DNA from: Piscinibacter sp.
GTDB taxonomy: Bacteria; Pseudomonadota; Gammaproteobacteria; Burkholderiales; Burkholderiaceae_C
DNA: 64,000 nt
Assembly: GCA_016706565.1 (NCBI GenBank)
Contig: JADJJI010000005.1
Location: forward strand, 310,001 to 374,000
Reading direction: 5' to 3'
Shown piece by piece: positions 27,519 to 37,798 of the stretch (its first letter is position 1; every line of letters begins with the position of its first letter). The notes under the pieces are model-generated. The model saw only the letters and a list, made by a program, of their open reading frames with translations, searched no databases and was not told the origin of the DNA. The translations under genes and the position numbers were made by a program.

Positions 27519-30191
27519 TCAACCGGCAAACAGTTCACGCGCGCGCACGGTCTCGGGGCTGCTCGCGCCGGTCGTCGCCTGCAGGTGCTGCACGGCCTGC
27601 TCGAACGCGGCGCGTGCCTCGGTCCTGCGGCCGGCGGCGTTCTCGGCGCGGCCCAGGGCCAGCCAGGCCTGCCCGGAATGATCCGAGTGCGGTTTGCCGC
27701 CTTGCAGAAGTTGGGCGATGGCGAGCGCCTCGCGGGCGTCTTCGCGTGCCTCGTCGTGGCGGCCGAGCGCCAAGGCCGCGTCGGTGCGCAGTCGCCGCGC
27801 GGTGCCGATGTACGACCCGTTGGACTCGATCGATTTCAGGAACTCGATCGATCGCGTCAGCATCGCGTGCGCGTCGGCGGCGCGGCCGGCGTGCAAGGCG
27901 ATTCGCGAACGCACCCACTCGGCACGGATGTTCGCCGGCTCGCGCGGGTTGGTACCGGCAGCCAGCGCATCGGCGCGGGCGAGCGTGGCGGCGGCCTCGC
28001 CGGCTTGCCCCATCGACAGCAGCACGCCGGCCATGCCGACCAGGCCGTAGCGGACGCCCTGAGCATGCCCGGCTTCGTCGCTGACGCGCATCGTCTCGGC
28101 ATAGCTGGCCAGCGCCTCGTCGAGCCGCCCCACGCGCTCCAGCGCCACCGCGTGATTGCCGAGCACCCAGCTCGGCGGCGCGCGCCAGGCCATGAGCCGC
28201 CGATGGCCGGCGAGCAGTTCGTCGTAGCGCTGCAGTGCGCGCTGCACGTCGCCGGTGGCGAGCTCCATCACGCCCCAGTTGCTCAGCATCACACGGGCGT
28301 GCAGGCCGTCCAGCCGATTCAGCGCGCGATAACGCTGCAGCGCATCCTCGAAGTAGGGCTCGGCCTCGCCGCTGCGCCCGCTCACGTGCAGCGCGTAGCC
28401 GATGTCGCCGAGCAGGTCGGCCTCGACCTCGCCGCCGCCGAGCCCCGCCGAGCGCAGGCGCTGCAATGCAGCCTGCGTCGAACGCAGCGCGAGCTGGCCA
28501 TCCAGGGTATTGGCGGCCATCGCGCCGCGCATCTGCAGGCAGTGCACCGCGGCCACGGCGGGCGTGCCGGGCGCGTCGATCCACCGCTCGAGCATCTTCG
28601 CCGCCTCGTCGCCGCGGCCCAGGGCTTCCTGCATCTGGCCGCGGTCGCAGTCGATCTGCGCGCGCAGCGTCAAGTCGCCCGAGCTGCGCGTGATTTCGGC
28701 GGCGCGCGCCAGCAACGCCTCGCCGCGATCGGGTTCGTCGAAGAATTCGGAAAGGATGCGCAGGATCGCGGCCTCGTGCTCCGGTACCGCGCCGAACGCC
28801 GGCGCCACCATCTGCGTGCCGCGCTCCAGCATCTGCCGCACCGCGCCGGCATGTTCGGGAGCCACGGCCTCGGTGAAGAGCATCGTGTAGAAATTGTTCA
28901 CCGCTTCGTTGCGCGCGAGCAGGGCGTTGGCCTGGTCGCGTTCGCGCGAGGCGACGCGCGCCTGCCAGCTGGCCAGCGCGGTGCCGGCCAGCAGCGCCAA
29001 CGCGATGGCCACGGCTGCGCGGTGCCGGCCGATCGCCTTGCGCATGCGATACCACCGGCTGTCGGGCCGAGCGAGCACGGCCTCGCCGGCAAGATGGCGC
29101 TCGATGTCGGCAGCCATCGCCTCGACGCTGCGGTAGCGCTGCGCAGGCTCCTTGCGCATCGCCTTGGCGATGATCGTGTCGAGGTCGCCGCGCAGCGTGC
29201 GTGCGACGCGGCGGTCGGCGGCCTGTGCACTGGCCACCGGAACGTCGGCCATGAGGATGGCTTCTTCCAGCGCGGCGGCGGTGTCGCGCTTGAGCCGATA
29301 CGGGCGCACGCCCGACAGCAACTCGTACAGCACCACGCCGAGCGAATACACGTCGGTGGCCACGCCCACCGGCCGGCCGCTGACCTGCTCGGGCGAGGCA
29401 TAGTCGGGCGTCACCGCGCGGCCCATCATCTGCGTGATCTGGCTGCCCGGCGCCGCGTCGTCGGCCAGCAGCTTGGCCACGCCGAAGTCGAGCAGCCGCA
29501 CCTCGCCCTCGGGCGTGACGAGGATGTTGCCGGGCTTGAGATCGCGGTGCACGACCAGGCGCGCATGCGCATGCGAGACGGCGTCGGCCACCTGCAGGAA
29601 CAGTTTCAAACGTGCGCGAATGTCCAGCCGCAACTCCTTGCAGTGCAGGTCGATCGGTGCGCCGACCACGTGCTCCATCGCCAGCCAGGGCCGACCCTCC
29701 GCCGTGACGCCGGCGTCGTAGAGGCGTGCGATGCGCGGGTGCTCGAGGCTGGCCAGGATGTCGCGCTCGCGGGCCATGCGCTGCGCCAGGCCGATGGCCC
29801 AGCCGCTGCGCGGCAGCTTCAGCGCCTCCTGCCGCTGCAGGCTGCCGTCGATGCGCTCGGCCAGCCACACCGTGGCCATGCCGCCCGCGCCCAGCTCGCG
29901 CACGAGCCGGTACGGGCCGATGACGTCACCGGGCTGGTCTTCGACGCCTTCGGGCTCGGCCAGATCGACGGCGCCCACGGCCAGCGGTTGCCGCATGAAG
30001 GTGTCGGATTCAGCCGACGCGGCGCGCGCGAGCAGGCGGCGCAGCATCGGCAGCAGGTCGCGCTGCTCCGGCGGCAACGTCTTCAGCCACTCGTCTCGCT
30101 CGTCGGTCGGCAACGCCAGCGCGGCCTCGAGCAGCGCGTTCACGCGGCGCAGCAGCTCGGGGTCGGGCGGGGCAGTCGCGTTCATGGCCAC
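27519..30191 (-). CDS. Ser/Thr protein kinase with membrane helix and TPR-like sensor
   Basis: An 890-aa Hanks-type kinase. Residues about 90-370 form the kinase: YRLVRELGAGGMATVWLAER (glycine loop), ALKLPRSG (ATP Lys), VHRDLKPGNILV (catalytic loop), LLDFGVAKLL (DFG) and DYASPEQVSG. A transmembrane helix (AAVAIALALLAGTALASW, about 395-413) follows. The remaining ~470 residues are helical TPR-like repeats, the likely ligand or partner sensor. The N-terminal ~85 residues contain repeated helices with RRLLARAASAES. It lies 54 bases downstream of an ECF sigma gene on the same strand, a known pairing in which the kinase and sigma factor act in one signalling path. Confidence 0.95.
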   Translation of the reverse strand: MAMNATAPPDPELLRRVNALLEAALALPTDERDEWLKTLPPEQRDLLPMLRRLLARAASAESDTFMRQPLAVGAVDLAEPEGVEDQPGDVIGPYRLVRELGAGGMATVWLAERIDGSLQRQEALKLPRSGWAIGLAQRMARERDILASLEHPRIARLYDAGVTAEGRPWLAMEHVVGAPIDLHCKELRLDIRARLKLFLQVADAVSHAHARLVVHRDLKPGNILVTPEGEVRLLDFGVAKLLADDAAPGSQITQMMGRAVTPDYASPEQVSGRPVGVATDVYSLGVVLYELLSGVRPYRLKRDTAAALEEAILMADVPVASAQAADRRVARTLRGDLDTIIAKAMRKEPAQRYRSVEAMAADIERHLAGEAVLARPDSRWYRMRKAIGRHRAAVAIALALLAGTALASWQARVASRERDQANALLARNEAVNNFYTMLFTEAVAPEHAGAVRQMLERGTQMVAPAFGAVPEHEAAILRILSEFFDEPDRGEALLARAAEITRSSGDLTLRAQIDCDRGQMQEALGRGDEAAKMLERWIDAPGTPAVAAVHCLQMRGAMAANTLDGQLALRSTQAALQRLRSAGLGGGEVEADLLGDIGYALHVSGRSGEAEPYFEDALQRYRALNRLDGLHARVMLSNWGVMELATGDVQRALQRYDELLAGHRRLMAWRAPPSWVLGNHAVALERVGRLDEALASYAETMRVSDEAGHAQGVRYGLVGMAGVLLSMGQAGEAAATLARADALAAGTNPREPANIRAEWVRSRIALHAGRAADAHAMLTRSIEFLKSIESNGSYIGTARRLRTDAALALGRHDEAREDAREALAIAQLLQGGKPHSDHSGQAWLALGRAENAAGRRTEARAAFEQAVQHLQATTGASSPETVRARELFAG

Positions 30192-30245
30192 AAGCAGGTA
30201 CCACGCAGTCGCCGGCGTGTTCCGGACAGGCGGGTGCTGCCGCGA

Positions 30246-30800
30246 TCAGCGGCCGAGCAACTGCGCCAGCAGCAGCCGGGCGCGTTCCCAGTCGCGGCGC
30301 ACGGTGCGGTCGGTGACGCCGAGCGCGCTGCCGATCTCCAGGTCGGTGAGGCCGGCGAAGTAGCGCATCTCCACCACGCGGACCAGCCGCGGGTCGACTT
30401 GCGCCAATGTCTCGAGTGCCTCGTGCACCTCGAGGATCTCGTCGTCGCTGGCACCCAACTCCTCCGACGCGCGCGTGTCCAGCGTCACGTGCTCGATGCC
30501 GCCGCCACGGCGCTCGGCGCTGCGACGGCGCACGAAATCGATGACCACCGAACGCATGGTGGTGGCGGCATAGGCGAGGAAGTGTTCGCGGTCCTTCAGC
30601 TCGACGAGGCCGCCACGCTGCATGCGCATGAAGGCTTCGTGCACCAGCGCCGACGTATCCAGCAGCGTGTGGCGGCCGCCGGAGGCCAGGCGCGAGCGCG
30701 CCAGGCGGCGCAGCTCGTGGTACAGCTTGGCGAAGAGCTCATCGGCGGCCACCGGTGCGCCGACGGGCGGGTTCGAGGTTTCGGATTCGACGGGGAACAT
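30246..30800 (-). CDS. ECF-subfamily RNA polymerase sigma factor
   Basis: A 184-aa sigma factor. Region 2 (about 20-90: LFAKLYHELRRLARSRLASGG...LVHEAFMRM...FLAYAATTMRSVVIDFVRRRSAERRGG) and region 4 (about 120-180: ETLAQVDPRLVRVVEMRYFAGLTDLEIGSALGVTDRTVRRDWERARLLL) are clear. No anti-sigma factor is adjacent; instead a Ser/Thr kinase follows, so phosphorylation is the expected control, as in kinase-linked ECF groups. Confidence 0.93.
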   Translation of the reverse strand: MFPVESETSNPPVGAPVAADELFAKLYHELRRLARSRLASGGRHTLLDTSALVHEAFMRMQRGGLVELKDREHFLAYAATTMRSVVIDFVRRRSAERRGGGIEHVTLDTRASEELGASDDEILEVHEALETLAQVDPRLVRVVEMRYFAGLTDLEIGSALGVTDRTVRRDWERARLLLAQLLGR

Positions 30801-30899
30801 GGCTCGAAGGTCTCGCTGCGTCGTGGCCCATCGGCGACGGGCGGCCCACGATGATGGAGCGCCTTCGCAGCCATCGCAATCCCTCCGAGGGGCGAGTCT

Positions 30900-31847
30900 T
30901 CAGCCCGCCAACGGCGCCAGTGCGGCTTCGATGCGCCGCATCTGCCCGGCATCGACCATGCGGCTCAGCGCGGCACTGAACCGGGCATCCTGCGCGCCTG
31001 ACACGATGTACTGCCAGCGGTACGCCTGCAGCAGCTCGGCCATCAGCGTGCTCACCTCGCCGGCCGAAAGCTCGCGCCCGCAGATGCGCAGGAAGTAGTG
31101 GCCGTCGGCCTTCGCCTGCGCCTGCAGGAGACCGTCGACCGCGCCGACCAGGCCGATGAAGTCGTCCACCGCTGCGTCGCGGGTTGGCGCGTCCAGCGCG
31201 GCATTTTCGCGGGCCCACTCCAGCTCGTCGATGACGGCGTGCTGCGACTCCTCTTTCCAGTGGAAGAGGAACACGTCCTTGTAGAGCGCGGAGAGCTCTT
31301 CGTCGGGCGCGATGCTGTGGCGGTAGTGCACCTGCGTGAACAGCTCGATGTGGCAGGTCAGCGCCAGCACGGCCCAGGTCGACGCACCCATCACCGCCTG
31401 GGCGACGCCGTTGGCCTGCGGCACGAACTCGTAGCCCGGCGGCATGCCGGCGGCGATCAGGCGCTCGATGCGGCGGAACAGCTCCTGGTGCTTGAGCTCC
31501 TCGTCGCTGAAGCGCACCAGCGCCTCCAGCGCCACCTGGTCGCCGAACCAGTGGTGGCGCGTGATCTCGAGCATCTTCGCGCCGATGAACCGCTCCACCA
31601 GGCCGAACATGTTCGCGTAGGTGCGGCCCTGGATCTGCCCGAGCAAGCGCCGCTCGGCGCTGCGCAGGAAGCCGAGCCGGCTCACGCGCGTGAGCCCGTC
31701 GGGCAGGAAGGACTGGCCGAAGTCGAAGCTGCGGCCGCGGATGACGTCGGCGTCGATCTCCCAGCGCACGCGGCGCGAGGCCTCGATGCAACGGGCGTAG
31801 CGCTGGGTCGTGCCGGTGTCGGTGGCGAAGGTCTCTGTGAAGGGCAC
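30900..31847 (-). CDS. ferritin-like diiron protein
   Basis: A 315-aa protein with the helical ferritin-like pattern of diiron oxygenases: EITRHHWFGDQ, FSDEELKHQELFRRIERL (ExxxH type), ALTCHIELFTQVHYRHSI and FHWKEESQHAVIDELEW (ExxxH again). The repeated E/H pairs about 30-90 residues apart make a two-iron site likely, as in AurF-like N-oxygenases, but the substrate is not identifiable. It follows the patatin gene by 27 bases (ATG 31847), so co-transcription is likely. Confidence 0.75.
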   Translation of the reverse strand: MPFTETFATDTGTTQRYARCIEASRRVRWEIDADVIRGRSFDFGQSFLPDGLTRVSRLGFLRSAERRLLGQIQGRTYANMFGLVERFIGAKMLEITRHHWFGDQVALEALVRFSDEELKHQELFRRIERLIAAGMPPGYEFVPQANGVAQAVMGASTWAVLALTCHIELFTQVHYRHSIAPDEELSALYKDVFLFHWKEESQHAVIDELEWARENAALDAPTRDAAVDDFIGLVGAVDGLLQAQAKADGHYFLRICGRELSAGEVSTLMAELLQAYRWQYIVSGAQDARFSAALSRMVDAGQMRRIEAALAPLAG

Positions 31848-31874
31848 TGAAGGGTCTCCTTGGGTGGTGGGCGA

Positions 31875-32765
31875 TCAGGCAGCAGCGCGGCGCGGCGTTC
31901 CGTCGAGCAGGGCATGGATCTCGCCGATCCGCTCTTCGGCGGCGCGCTGGCCGGCCTCGAACAACTCGGGTAGGGCATCGGTCTCCCACAGTCCGATGCG
32001 GCGCTTGAGCGTCAGCGTCAACCCGAGCAGGCGCTGGCCGCGCGCTTCGGCGGCTTCGATCCGCGCGCGCATCAGGTTGTTCATCAACGAGGTGCTGTGC
32101 TGCGCGACCAGCCGGGACGGCCGGTCGACGCGGCGTGGCATCGCGCCCTCGAAGCCGAGCGTGATGACGGCCTGCGCCCGCGCGGCGGCCGACACCGGCA
32201 GCGGGTCGGACACGACACCGTCGACCAGCCTTCGCCCGTCGATGCGAACCGGCGGGAACAGGAAGGGCAGTGCCATGCTGGCGCGCAGCGCCGGCGCGAG
32301 CGGGCCGCGATCGATCACCACCGGCCGGCCGGTGACGGCATCGGTGGCCGTCACGCGCAGCGGGATCGGCAGCTCCTCGATGCGCACGTCGCCGAAGGCC
32401 TGCTCGATGCGCTGCGCGATCAGCGAGCTGTCGCGAAGAGCGAAGTCGGCGCTGAAGCCGGCCAGGCGCGGTGCCAGCAGTTGCGCGTAGGCACGCCAGC
32501 GGCGCTGCGTGGTGAGCTCCTGCGACCACAGCCGGCGTGCCATCTCGAGTGCCTCGCGCGGCTCGGTGGCCGAGGCGACGAGCGCGCCAAAGAGCGCACC
32601 GGAGCTGCAACCCACCACCAGCTGCGGCCGGATGCCGTGGCGCCAGAGCACTTCGGCGATGCCGACGGCGGCGATGCTGCGCACGCCGCCGCTGCCGAGC
32701 ACGAGCGCCAGCTGGGGGGGGTCGGGGATCCGGGAAATCGAAGGGATCATGGGTTCAGCGTGCAT
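31875..32765 (-). CDS. patatin-like phospholipase
   Basis: A 296-aa patatin domain protein. The oxyanion loop LVLGSGGVRSIAAVGIAEVL (about 18-37), nucleophile elbow VVGCSSGALFGAL (GxSxG, about 49-61) and catalytic Asp in RLVDGVVSDPLPV (DG motif) are all present, so it should be an active lipid acyl hydrolase. ATG 32765 is preferred; ATG 32750 is possible. It overlaps the GNAT gene by 11 bases. Confidence 0.9.
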   Translation of the reverse strand: MHAEPMIPSISRIPDPPQLALVLGSGGVRSIAAVGIAEVLWRHGIRPQLVVGCSSGALFGALVASATEPREALEMARRLWSQELTTQRRWRAYAQLLAPRLAGFSADFALRDSSLIAQRIEQAFGDVRIEELPIPLRVTATDAVTGRPVVIDRGPLAPALRASMALPFLFPPVRIDGRRLVDGVVSDPLPVSAAARAQAVITLGFEGAMPRRVDRPSRLVAQHSTSLMNNLMRARIEAAEARGQRLLGLTLTLKRRIGLWETDALPELFEAGQRAAEERIGEIHALLDGTPRRAAA

Positions 32766-33363
32766 GTGAGAAGGAGTCGATCCGCAGCGGCCAGTGCGGC
32801 CACCACGGCTTGTGTTCACCGGGGGCGGCCGCAGGCTCGCAGCGCGACTCCGCCACCACGATGAGCTCGTCGCGGCGGTGCGGCGTGAGGCTGAAGCCGC
32901 AGCGCCGCATCAGCGTCAGCATCGGCACGTTGTCGGCCAGCACATGGCCGTACAGCCAGTGAAGGCCTTCGCCGGCGGCCGCGCGCCGCAGTGCGGCCAG
33001 GGCCCGCCGGGCCACGCCACGACCGCGCCAGTCTTCGGCGACCATCAGCGCGAACTCGGCAGCGATGTCGCTGAGGTCGGTGACGCAACGCGCATCGGCG
33101 ATCAGCGTCTCGCGGCCGGCGCGCTCAGCCAGCACCACCAGCGCGATGTGCCGATGACCGTCGACATTGGCCATGTCGTCCAGGCGCTGGCCCGACACGT
33201 TGTTCAACGCGCCGTGGAAGCGCCTTCGCCGGTCCAGCGCCGACAGGCCGCCGATCAGCGCCTGCAGTGCGGCGGCGTCCTGCGGCCGCACGGCGCGGAT
33301 GCGCAGGCGGCTGCCGTCGGGGCCGGTCCAGTCATCGAGAAGGGGTGTGTGCAGCAGGTCCAT
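32755..33363 (-). CDS. GNAT-family N-acetyltransferase
   Basis: A 202-aa GNAT with the domain from about 18 to 175: [43 protein letters not shown] (acetyl-CoA loop RGRGVA) and [18 protein letters not shown]. The pattern resembles the GNAT part of Pat-type protein acetyltransferases. First gene of a probable GNAT-patatin-diiron operon. Confidence 0.88.
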   Translation of the reverse strand: MDLLHTPLLDDWTGPDGSRLRIRAVRPQDAAALQALIGGLSALDRRRRFHGALNNVSGQRLDDMANVDGHRHIALVVLAERAGRETLIADARCVTDLSDIAAEFALMVAEDWRGRGVARRALAALRRAAAGEGLHWLYGHVLADNVPMLTLMRRCGFSLTPHRRDELIVVAESRCEPAAAPGEHKPWWPHWPLRIDSFSHAR

Positions 33364-33418
33364 GCCCGGTACCACGCAGCGTGCTGCGCGATCCGGACAT
33401 CGCCGTGCGGGCGGACGA

Positions 33419-34417
33419 TCAGGGCGCTTCCCAGCGTCCGCTGTGTTCGGAGCGAAGCAATGCGTCGATGATGCGCATGTTCATCACCGCGTCGTCCAGA
33501 CCGTAAGGCAGCATCACTTCTGCGCGAACGGCGCGTGAGAAGGCCTCGCCCTGCAAGGTGTACTGGTCGCAGGGCTGCAGCGTCTCGCGCTCGACGCCGC
33601 TGCCGTCGAGCGCGCCGGTCGTGTCGACGAGGATCGTCGTGGCCTCGCCCTGCGGCGCATTGAACGGGATCAGCACCTCGATGCGCCCGCTCGTGCCCAC
33701 GATGTTCAGCCGCTGGTAACGCTGCGCCTGCGTCGAGACGGTGAAGCCGAGCTGGCGGCCGCTGCCGAAGTCGGCCAGCGCGCTGGTGGTGCGGTCGGTG
33801 CCCAGCGCCGGGTCGCGGTCGACCAGCGCGATCACGCGCGCCGGGTCGGCCTCGAACAGAAAGCGCCCGGCCACGATCGCGTAGCAGCCGATGTCGTACA
33901 GCGCGCCGCCGCCGATGTCGGCCTGGTTGCGGATGTTGCCCGGGTCGTCGTTGAAGTACGAGAAGAACACCTGCACCGCGCGCGGCGTGCCGATGCGCCC
34001 GGCGCGCACCAGTTCGCGCACACGCTGCCACTGCGGGTGGAAGCGCACCATGAACGCTTCCATGATGTGCACGCGGCCGGCCACCTCGCGCAGTTGCTCG
34101 GCCTCGGCGGCGGTCAGCGAGAACGGCTTCTCGCACAGCACATGCTTGCCGGCACGCGCCGCCTGCAGCGTCAGCGGGATGTGCAGGTGGTTGGGCAGCG
34201 GGTTGTAGATCGCCTCGATCTCGGGGTCGGCGATGAGTTCCTCGTAGCTGCCGTAGGCCTTGGGCACGCCCAGGGCGTCGGCAGCGGCCTGCGCCGCCGG
34301 CAGCGAGCGCGAGGCGATGGCGCGCATGTCGCACCACGGGCTGAGCTGCATCGCCGGGATCACCTGCTTGACGCCGATCTTCGCCGTGCTGAGCACGCCC
34401 CACACCACCTTCTTCAT
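33419..34417 (-). CDS. Gfo/Idh/MocA-family NAD(P)-dependent oxidoreductase
   Basis: A 332-aa two-domain oxidoreductase. The Rossmann domain starts [23 protein letters not shown] and holds [35 protein letters not shown] (the EKP motif, Lys about 95, acts as catalytic base). The C-terminal sheet has [13 protein letters not shown] with the conserved D/H region. Members act on sugars, inositols or trans-dihydrodiols; the substrate is open. Divergent from the Mo-hydroxylase genes. Confidence 0.92.
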   Translation of the reverse strand: MKKVVWGVLSTAKIGVKQVIPAMQLSPWCDMRAIASRSLPAAQAAADALGVPKAYGSYEELIADPEIEAIYNPLPNHLHIPLTLQAARAGKHVLCEKPFSLTAAEAEQLREVAGRVHIMEAFMVRFHPQWQRVRELVRAGRIGTPRAVQVFFSYFNDDPGNIRNQADIGGGALYDIGCYAIVAGRFLFEADPARVIALVDRDPALGTDRTTSALADFGSGRQLGFTVSTQAQRYQRLNIVGTSGRIEVLIPFNAPQGEATTILVDTTGALDGSGVERETLQPCDQYTLQGEAFSRAVRAEVMLPYGLDDAVMNMRIIDALLRSEHSGRWEAP

Positions 34418-34527
34418 CGCCGTACTCCAGGGAATCCGCGGGGCCGCAGTATGCCCCCGCCCGTTCGGTACTACGATGGCGGCCGCACGTTCCCGACTCC
34501 TCCAGCGACTCCACCCAAAGGCCCGAC

Positions 34528-35010
34528 ATGACGAGCTTGCGCATCCAGGTCAACGGCCAGTCCGTCGACACCGACGTGGCGCCCACCACCTTGCTGGTCG
34601 ACCTGCTGCGCGGGCCGCTCGGCCTGACCGGCACGCACCAGGGTTGCGACACCGCCCAGTGCGGCGCCTGCACCGTGCTGCTCGACGGCCAGGCGGTGAA
34701 GAGCTGCAGCCTGCTGGCGCTGCAGGCGCAGGGCCGCGCGGTGACCACCGTCGAGGGCCTGGCGCGCGGCGACACGCTGCACCCGCTGCAGGAAGCCTTC
34801 ATCGCCTGCCACGGCCTGCAGTGCGGCTTCTGCACGCCGGGCATGATGATGTCGGCCTGCGGCCTGCTCAGGCAGGTGCCGCAGCCCAGCGACACGCAGA
34901 TCGCCGATGCGCTCGAAGGCAACCTGTGCCGCTGCACCGGCTACGTGAACATCGTGGCTGCCGTGCAGCAGGCCGCACAGACCCTGGCCGCCACCGGAGA
35001 GAAGGCATGA
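34528..35010 (+). CDS. molybdenum hydroxylase small [2Fe-2S] subunit
   Basis: A 160-aa iron-sulfur subunit of the xanthine oxidase/CO dehydrogenase family. The plant-ferredoxin-type cluster is in [24 protein letters not shown] (Cys about 40, 45, 48, 60) and the second, helical cluster in [10 protein letters not shown] and CRCTGY. It passes electrons from the Mo cofactor. Its stop overlaps the start of the large subunit (ATGA). Confidence 0.95.
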   Translation: MTSLRIQVNGQSVDTDVAPTTLLVDLLRGPLGLTGTHQGCDTAQCGACTVLLDGQAVKSCSLLALQAQGRAVTTVEGLARGDTLHPLQEAFIACHGLQCGFCTPGMMMSACGLLRQVPQPSDTQIADALEGNLCRCTGYVNIVAAVQQAAQTLAATGEKA

Positions 35011-37355
35011 GCACCACCGTGGAAGCAGCCCGCTACGGCAGCGGCAAGGCGGTGCGCCGCATCGAAGACCCGGCCCTGGTGCGCGGGGCCGGCCAGTTCA
35101 CCGACGACCTGAAGCGCGCCGGCCAGACGCACCTCGTCTTCCTGCGCTCGCCGCATGCGCACGCCCTCATCAAGGGCGTGGACAAGAGTGCCGCGCTGGC
35201 GCTGCCGGGCGTGCTTGCTGTCTACAGCGGCGCCGACCTGGTGGCGGCCGGCGTCAAGCCGATGGGCAATGCGGTGCCCTTCCCGCGGCCCGACGGCAAG
35301 CCGGGTGCGTCCGCGACGCGCTACCCCATCGCCTTCGACCGCGTGCGCTTCGTCGGCGAAGCGGTGGCCGCGGTGGTCGCCGAATCCCGCGAGGCGGCGA
35401 TGAACGGCGCCGAGGCGGTGATGGTCGACTTCGAGGACCTGCCCTCGGTCACCGACACGCTGCAGGCCATCCGCCCCGGCGCGCCGGTGCTGTGCGAGCA
35501 GGCGCCGGACAACATCGCCTCGGAAATGAAGCACGGCGACGCCGCGGCGGCCGACGCGGCGTTCAAGCGCGCCGCGCACGTGGTGTCGCTGGACATCGTC
35601 AACCAGCGCCTGGCGCCGGCCTCGATGGAGCCGCGCGTCGTGCTCGCCGAGCCCGACGCGGCCAGCGGGCGGCTCACCGTCACGCTGTCCAGCCAGATGC
35701 CCACGGCGGTGCGCGACGGCATCGCCGCCGCGCTGCCCGGCCTGGTCAAGGAGCAGGTGCGCGTGCGCGTCGGCGATGTCGGCGGCGGCTTCGGCATGAA
35801 GACCGGCCTGTACCCGGAAGACATCGTCGTTGCGCACGCGGCGCGCACGCTGGGCCGGCCGGTGAAGTGGTGCGCGCAGCGGCTGGAGGAATTCAGCGCC
35901 TCGTCGCATGGCCGTGACCTGATCACCAAGGCCGAGCTCGCGCTCGACGCCAACGGCAAGGTGCTCGCGCTGCGCACGCGCTCCTATGCCAACGTCGGCG
36001 GCTACGCGATGACGGTGGGCGTGGTCATCCAGCTGCTCATCGGGCCGTGGGTGTCGACCAGCATCTACGACATCCCGACGATCTCGCTGCACCTCACCGC
36101 GGTGATGACCAACACCACGCCCACCGGCGCCTACCGCGGTGCCGGGCGGCCGGAGGCGATCTACGTCATCGAGCGGCTGATGGACGCCGCCGCGCGCGAG
36201 ATGAAGATCGACGGCGCCGAGCTGCGCCGCCGCAACATGATCCGCCCCGCGCAGATGCCCTACAAGAATCCGATGGGGCAGACCTACGACGTCGGCCAGT
36301 TCGAGAAGATGCTCGACCAGGGCCTGGCGCTGGCCGACTGGAAGGGCTTCGAGGCGCGCCGCGTGGCGTCGAAGGCGCAGGGCCGCCTGCGCGGCCGCGG
36401 CATCGCCACCTTCCTCGAATGGACCGGCGGCAACGCGCTGTCGGAGGTGGTGACGGTGAACGTGCTGCCCGAAGGCATCGTCGAGCTGACGGTGGCCACC
36501 ATGCCGATGGGGCAGGGCATCAACACCAGCCTCGCGCAGCTGGCGGTCGACGTGTTCGGCGTGCCGCTCGAGCAGATCCGCGTCGTGCACGGCGACACCG
36601 ACCGTGCCAACGGCTTCGGCAGTGCCGGTTCGCGCTCGCTGTTCACCGGCGGCGCAGCGGTGCAGGTGGCCTCGGAGCGCACCATCGAGCAGGCGAAGAG
36701 CCTCGCCGGCGAGGCGCTCGAGGCCTCCTCGCGCGACATCGAATACCGTGCCGGCCGCTTCACCATCGCCGGCACCGATCGCGGCATCGGCCTGTTCGAA
36801 CTGGCCGCGAAGCAGCCCACGGCACGCATCACCGCCGACGGCGACGCCACCGCCGGCGCGCCGAGCTGGCCGAACGCCTGCCACGTCTGCGAGGTCGAGG
36901 TCGACCCGGACACCGGCGCCGTGGAGGTCGCCGCCTATGCGTCGGTGAACGACATCGGCCGTGTCGTCAGCCCGACCATCGTGCGCGGGCAGATCGAGGG
37001 CGGCGCGGTGCAGGGCATCGGCCAGGCGCTGTGCGAGGCCGTGGCCTACGACCGCGACAGCGGCCAGCTGCTCACCGCCAGCTTCATGGACTACGCGCTG
37101 CCGCACGCCGACGGCTTCCGCGGCTTCAAGACCGTGTTCGACACCTCGGTGCCCTGCACCACCAACCTGCTGGGCGTGAAGGGCGTGGGCGAGCTCGGCA
37201 CCATCGGCGCCACGCCGGCGGTGGTCAACGCGGTGGTCGATGCGCTGGCCGCTGCGGGCCTCGGGCGCGACGCCGAGAAGGTGCAGATGCCGCTGACCGC
37301 TTCGACGGTGTGGCGGGCGCTGCAGCGCGACTTCGATCGGCCGGACTGGGTTTGA
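35007..37355 (+). CDS. molybdenum hydroxylase large subunit (form II CoxL-like)
   Basis: A 782-aa molybdopterin subunit. Seen are the fused N-terminal domain ([19 protein letters not shown]), the Mo-cofactor motif [14 protein letters not shown] and [25 protein letters not shown]. The active-site loop AYRGAGR is the form II type, not the AYxCSFR loop of true CO dehydrogenase, so the enzyme is probably an aldehyde or heterocycle hydroxylase. The catalytic Glu is in [25 protein letters not shown]. No FAD (CoxM) subunit is adjacent, so electrons may pass to another carrier or the subunit is encoded elsewhere. Confidence 0.93.
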   Translation: MSTTVEAARYGSGKAVRRIEDPALVRGAGQFTDDLKRAGQTHLVFLRSPHAHALIKGVDKSAALALPGVLAVYSGADLVAAGVKPMGNAVPFPRPDGKPGASATRYPIAFDRVRFVGEAVAAVVAESREAAMNGAEAVMVDFEDLPSVTDTLQAIRPGAPVLCEQAPDNIASEMKHGDAAAADAAFKRAAHVVSLDIVNQRLAPASMEPRVVLAEPDAASGRLTVTLSSQMPTAVRDGIAAALPGLVKEQVRVRVGDVGGGFGMKTGLYPEDIVVAHAARTLGRPVKWCAQRLEEFSASSHGRDLITKAELALDANGKVLALRTRSYANVGGYAMTVGVVIQLLIGPWVSTSIYDIPTISLHLTAVMTNTTPTGAYRGAGRPEAIYVIERLMDAAAREMKIDGAELRRRNMIRPAQMPYKNPMGQTYDVGQFEKMLDQGLALADWKGFEARRVASKAQGRLRGRGIATFLEWTGGNALSEVVTVNVLPEGIVELTVATMPMGQGINTSLAQLAVDVFGVPLEQIRVVHGDTDRANGFGSAGSRSLFTGGAAVQVASERTIEQAKSLAGEALEASSRDIEYRAGRFTIAGTDRGIGLFELAAKQPTARITADGDATAGAPSWPNACHVCEVEVDPDTGAVEVAAYASVNDIGRVVSPTIVRGQIEGGAVQGIGQALCEAVAYDRDSGQLLTASFMDYALPHADGFRGFKTVFDTSVPCTTNLLGVKGVGELGTIGATPAVVNAVVDALAAAGLGRDAEKVQMPLTASTVWRALQRDFDRPDWV

Positions 37356-37373
37356 GGCGGTGCGCGCGGCGCT

Positions 37374-37769
37374 TCAGCGCCGCGCCACCATGTCGATCTC
37401 GATCAGCGCGCCCTTGGCCAGTGCCGTGACACCCACACAGGTGCGTGCCGGCCGTTTGCCAACCGGGAACCAGCTCGCGTAGGCGGTGTTCATCGCCGCG
37501 TAGTCCTGCTCGAAGCGCGTCAGGTAGATGCGCACCTGCAGCACATTCGCCAGCGTGAGGCCGCAGCCCTGCAGCACCGCCTGCAGGTTCCTCATCACCT
37601 GGTGCGTCTGCGCCTCGATGCCGTCCGGGTAGGGCTCGTCGACCGAGGTGCCGGCGAACGGCATCTGCCCGGTCACGTACACCCAGCCGTCGGCTTCGAC
37701 CGCGTGGCTGAAGGGCGCCACCGGGTCGGGGGCGCCGGCGATCATGTGGAAGATGGGCGTCGTCGGCAT
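37374..37769 (-). CDS. RidA/YjgF-family protein
   Basis: A 131-aa RidA-like protein (PVAPFSHAVEADGWVYVTGQMPFAG...QTHQVMRNLQAVLQGCGLTLANVLQVRIYLTRFEQDYAAMNTAYASWF), with the arginine of RPARTCVGVTALAKGALIEIDMVA near the C terminus. True RidA removes reactive enamine/imine intermediates. A role with the molybdenum hydroxylase or amino-acid enzymes is possible. ATG 37769 is preferred. Confidence 0.92.
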   Translation of the reverse strand: MPTTPIFHMIAGAPDPVAPFSHAVEADGWVYVTGQMPFAGTSVDEPYPDGIEAQTHQVMRNLQAVLQGCGLTLANVLQVRIYLTRFEQDYAAMNTAYASWFPVGKRPARTCVGVTALAKGALIEIDMVARR

Positions 37770-37798
37770 GTCAATCTCCACGGGCTGAAGCCCATTGC

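Noticed and set aside
35007-37355. True CO dehydrogenase large subunit
   Set aside because: The active-site loop is AYRGAGR (form II) instead of AYxCSFR.
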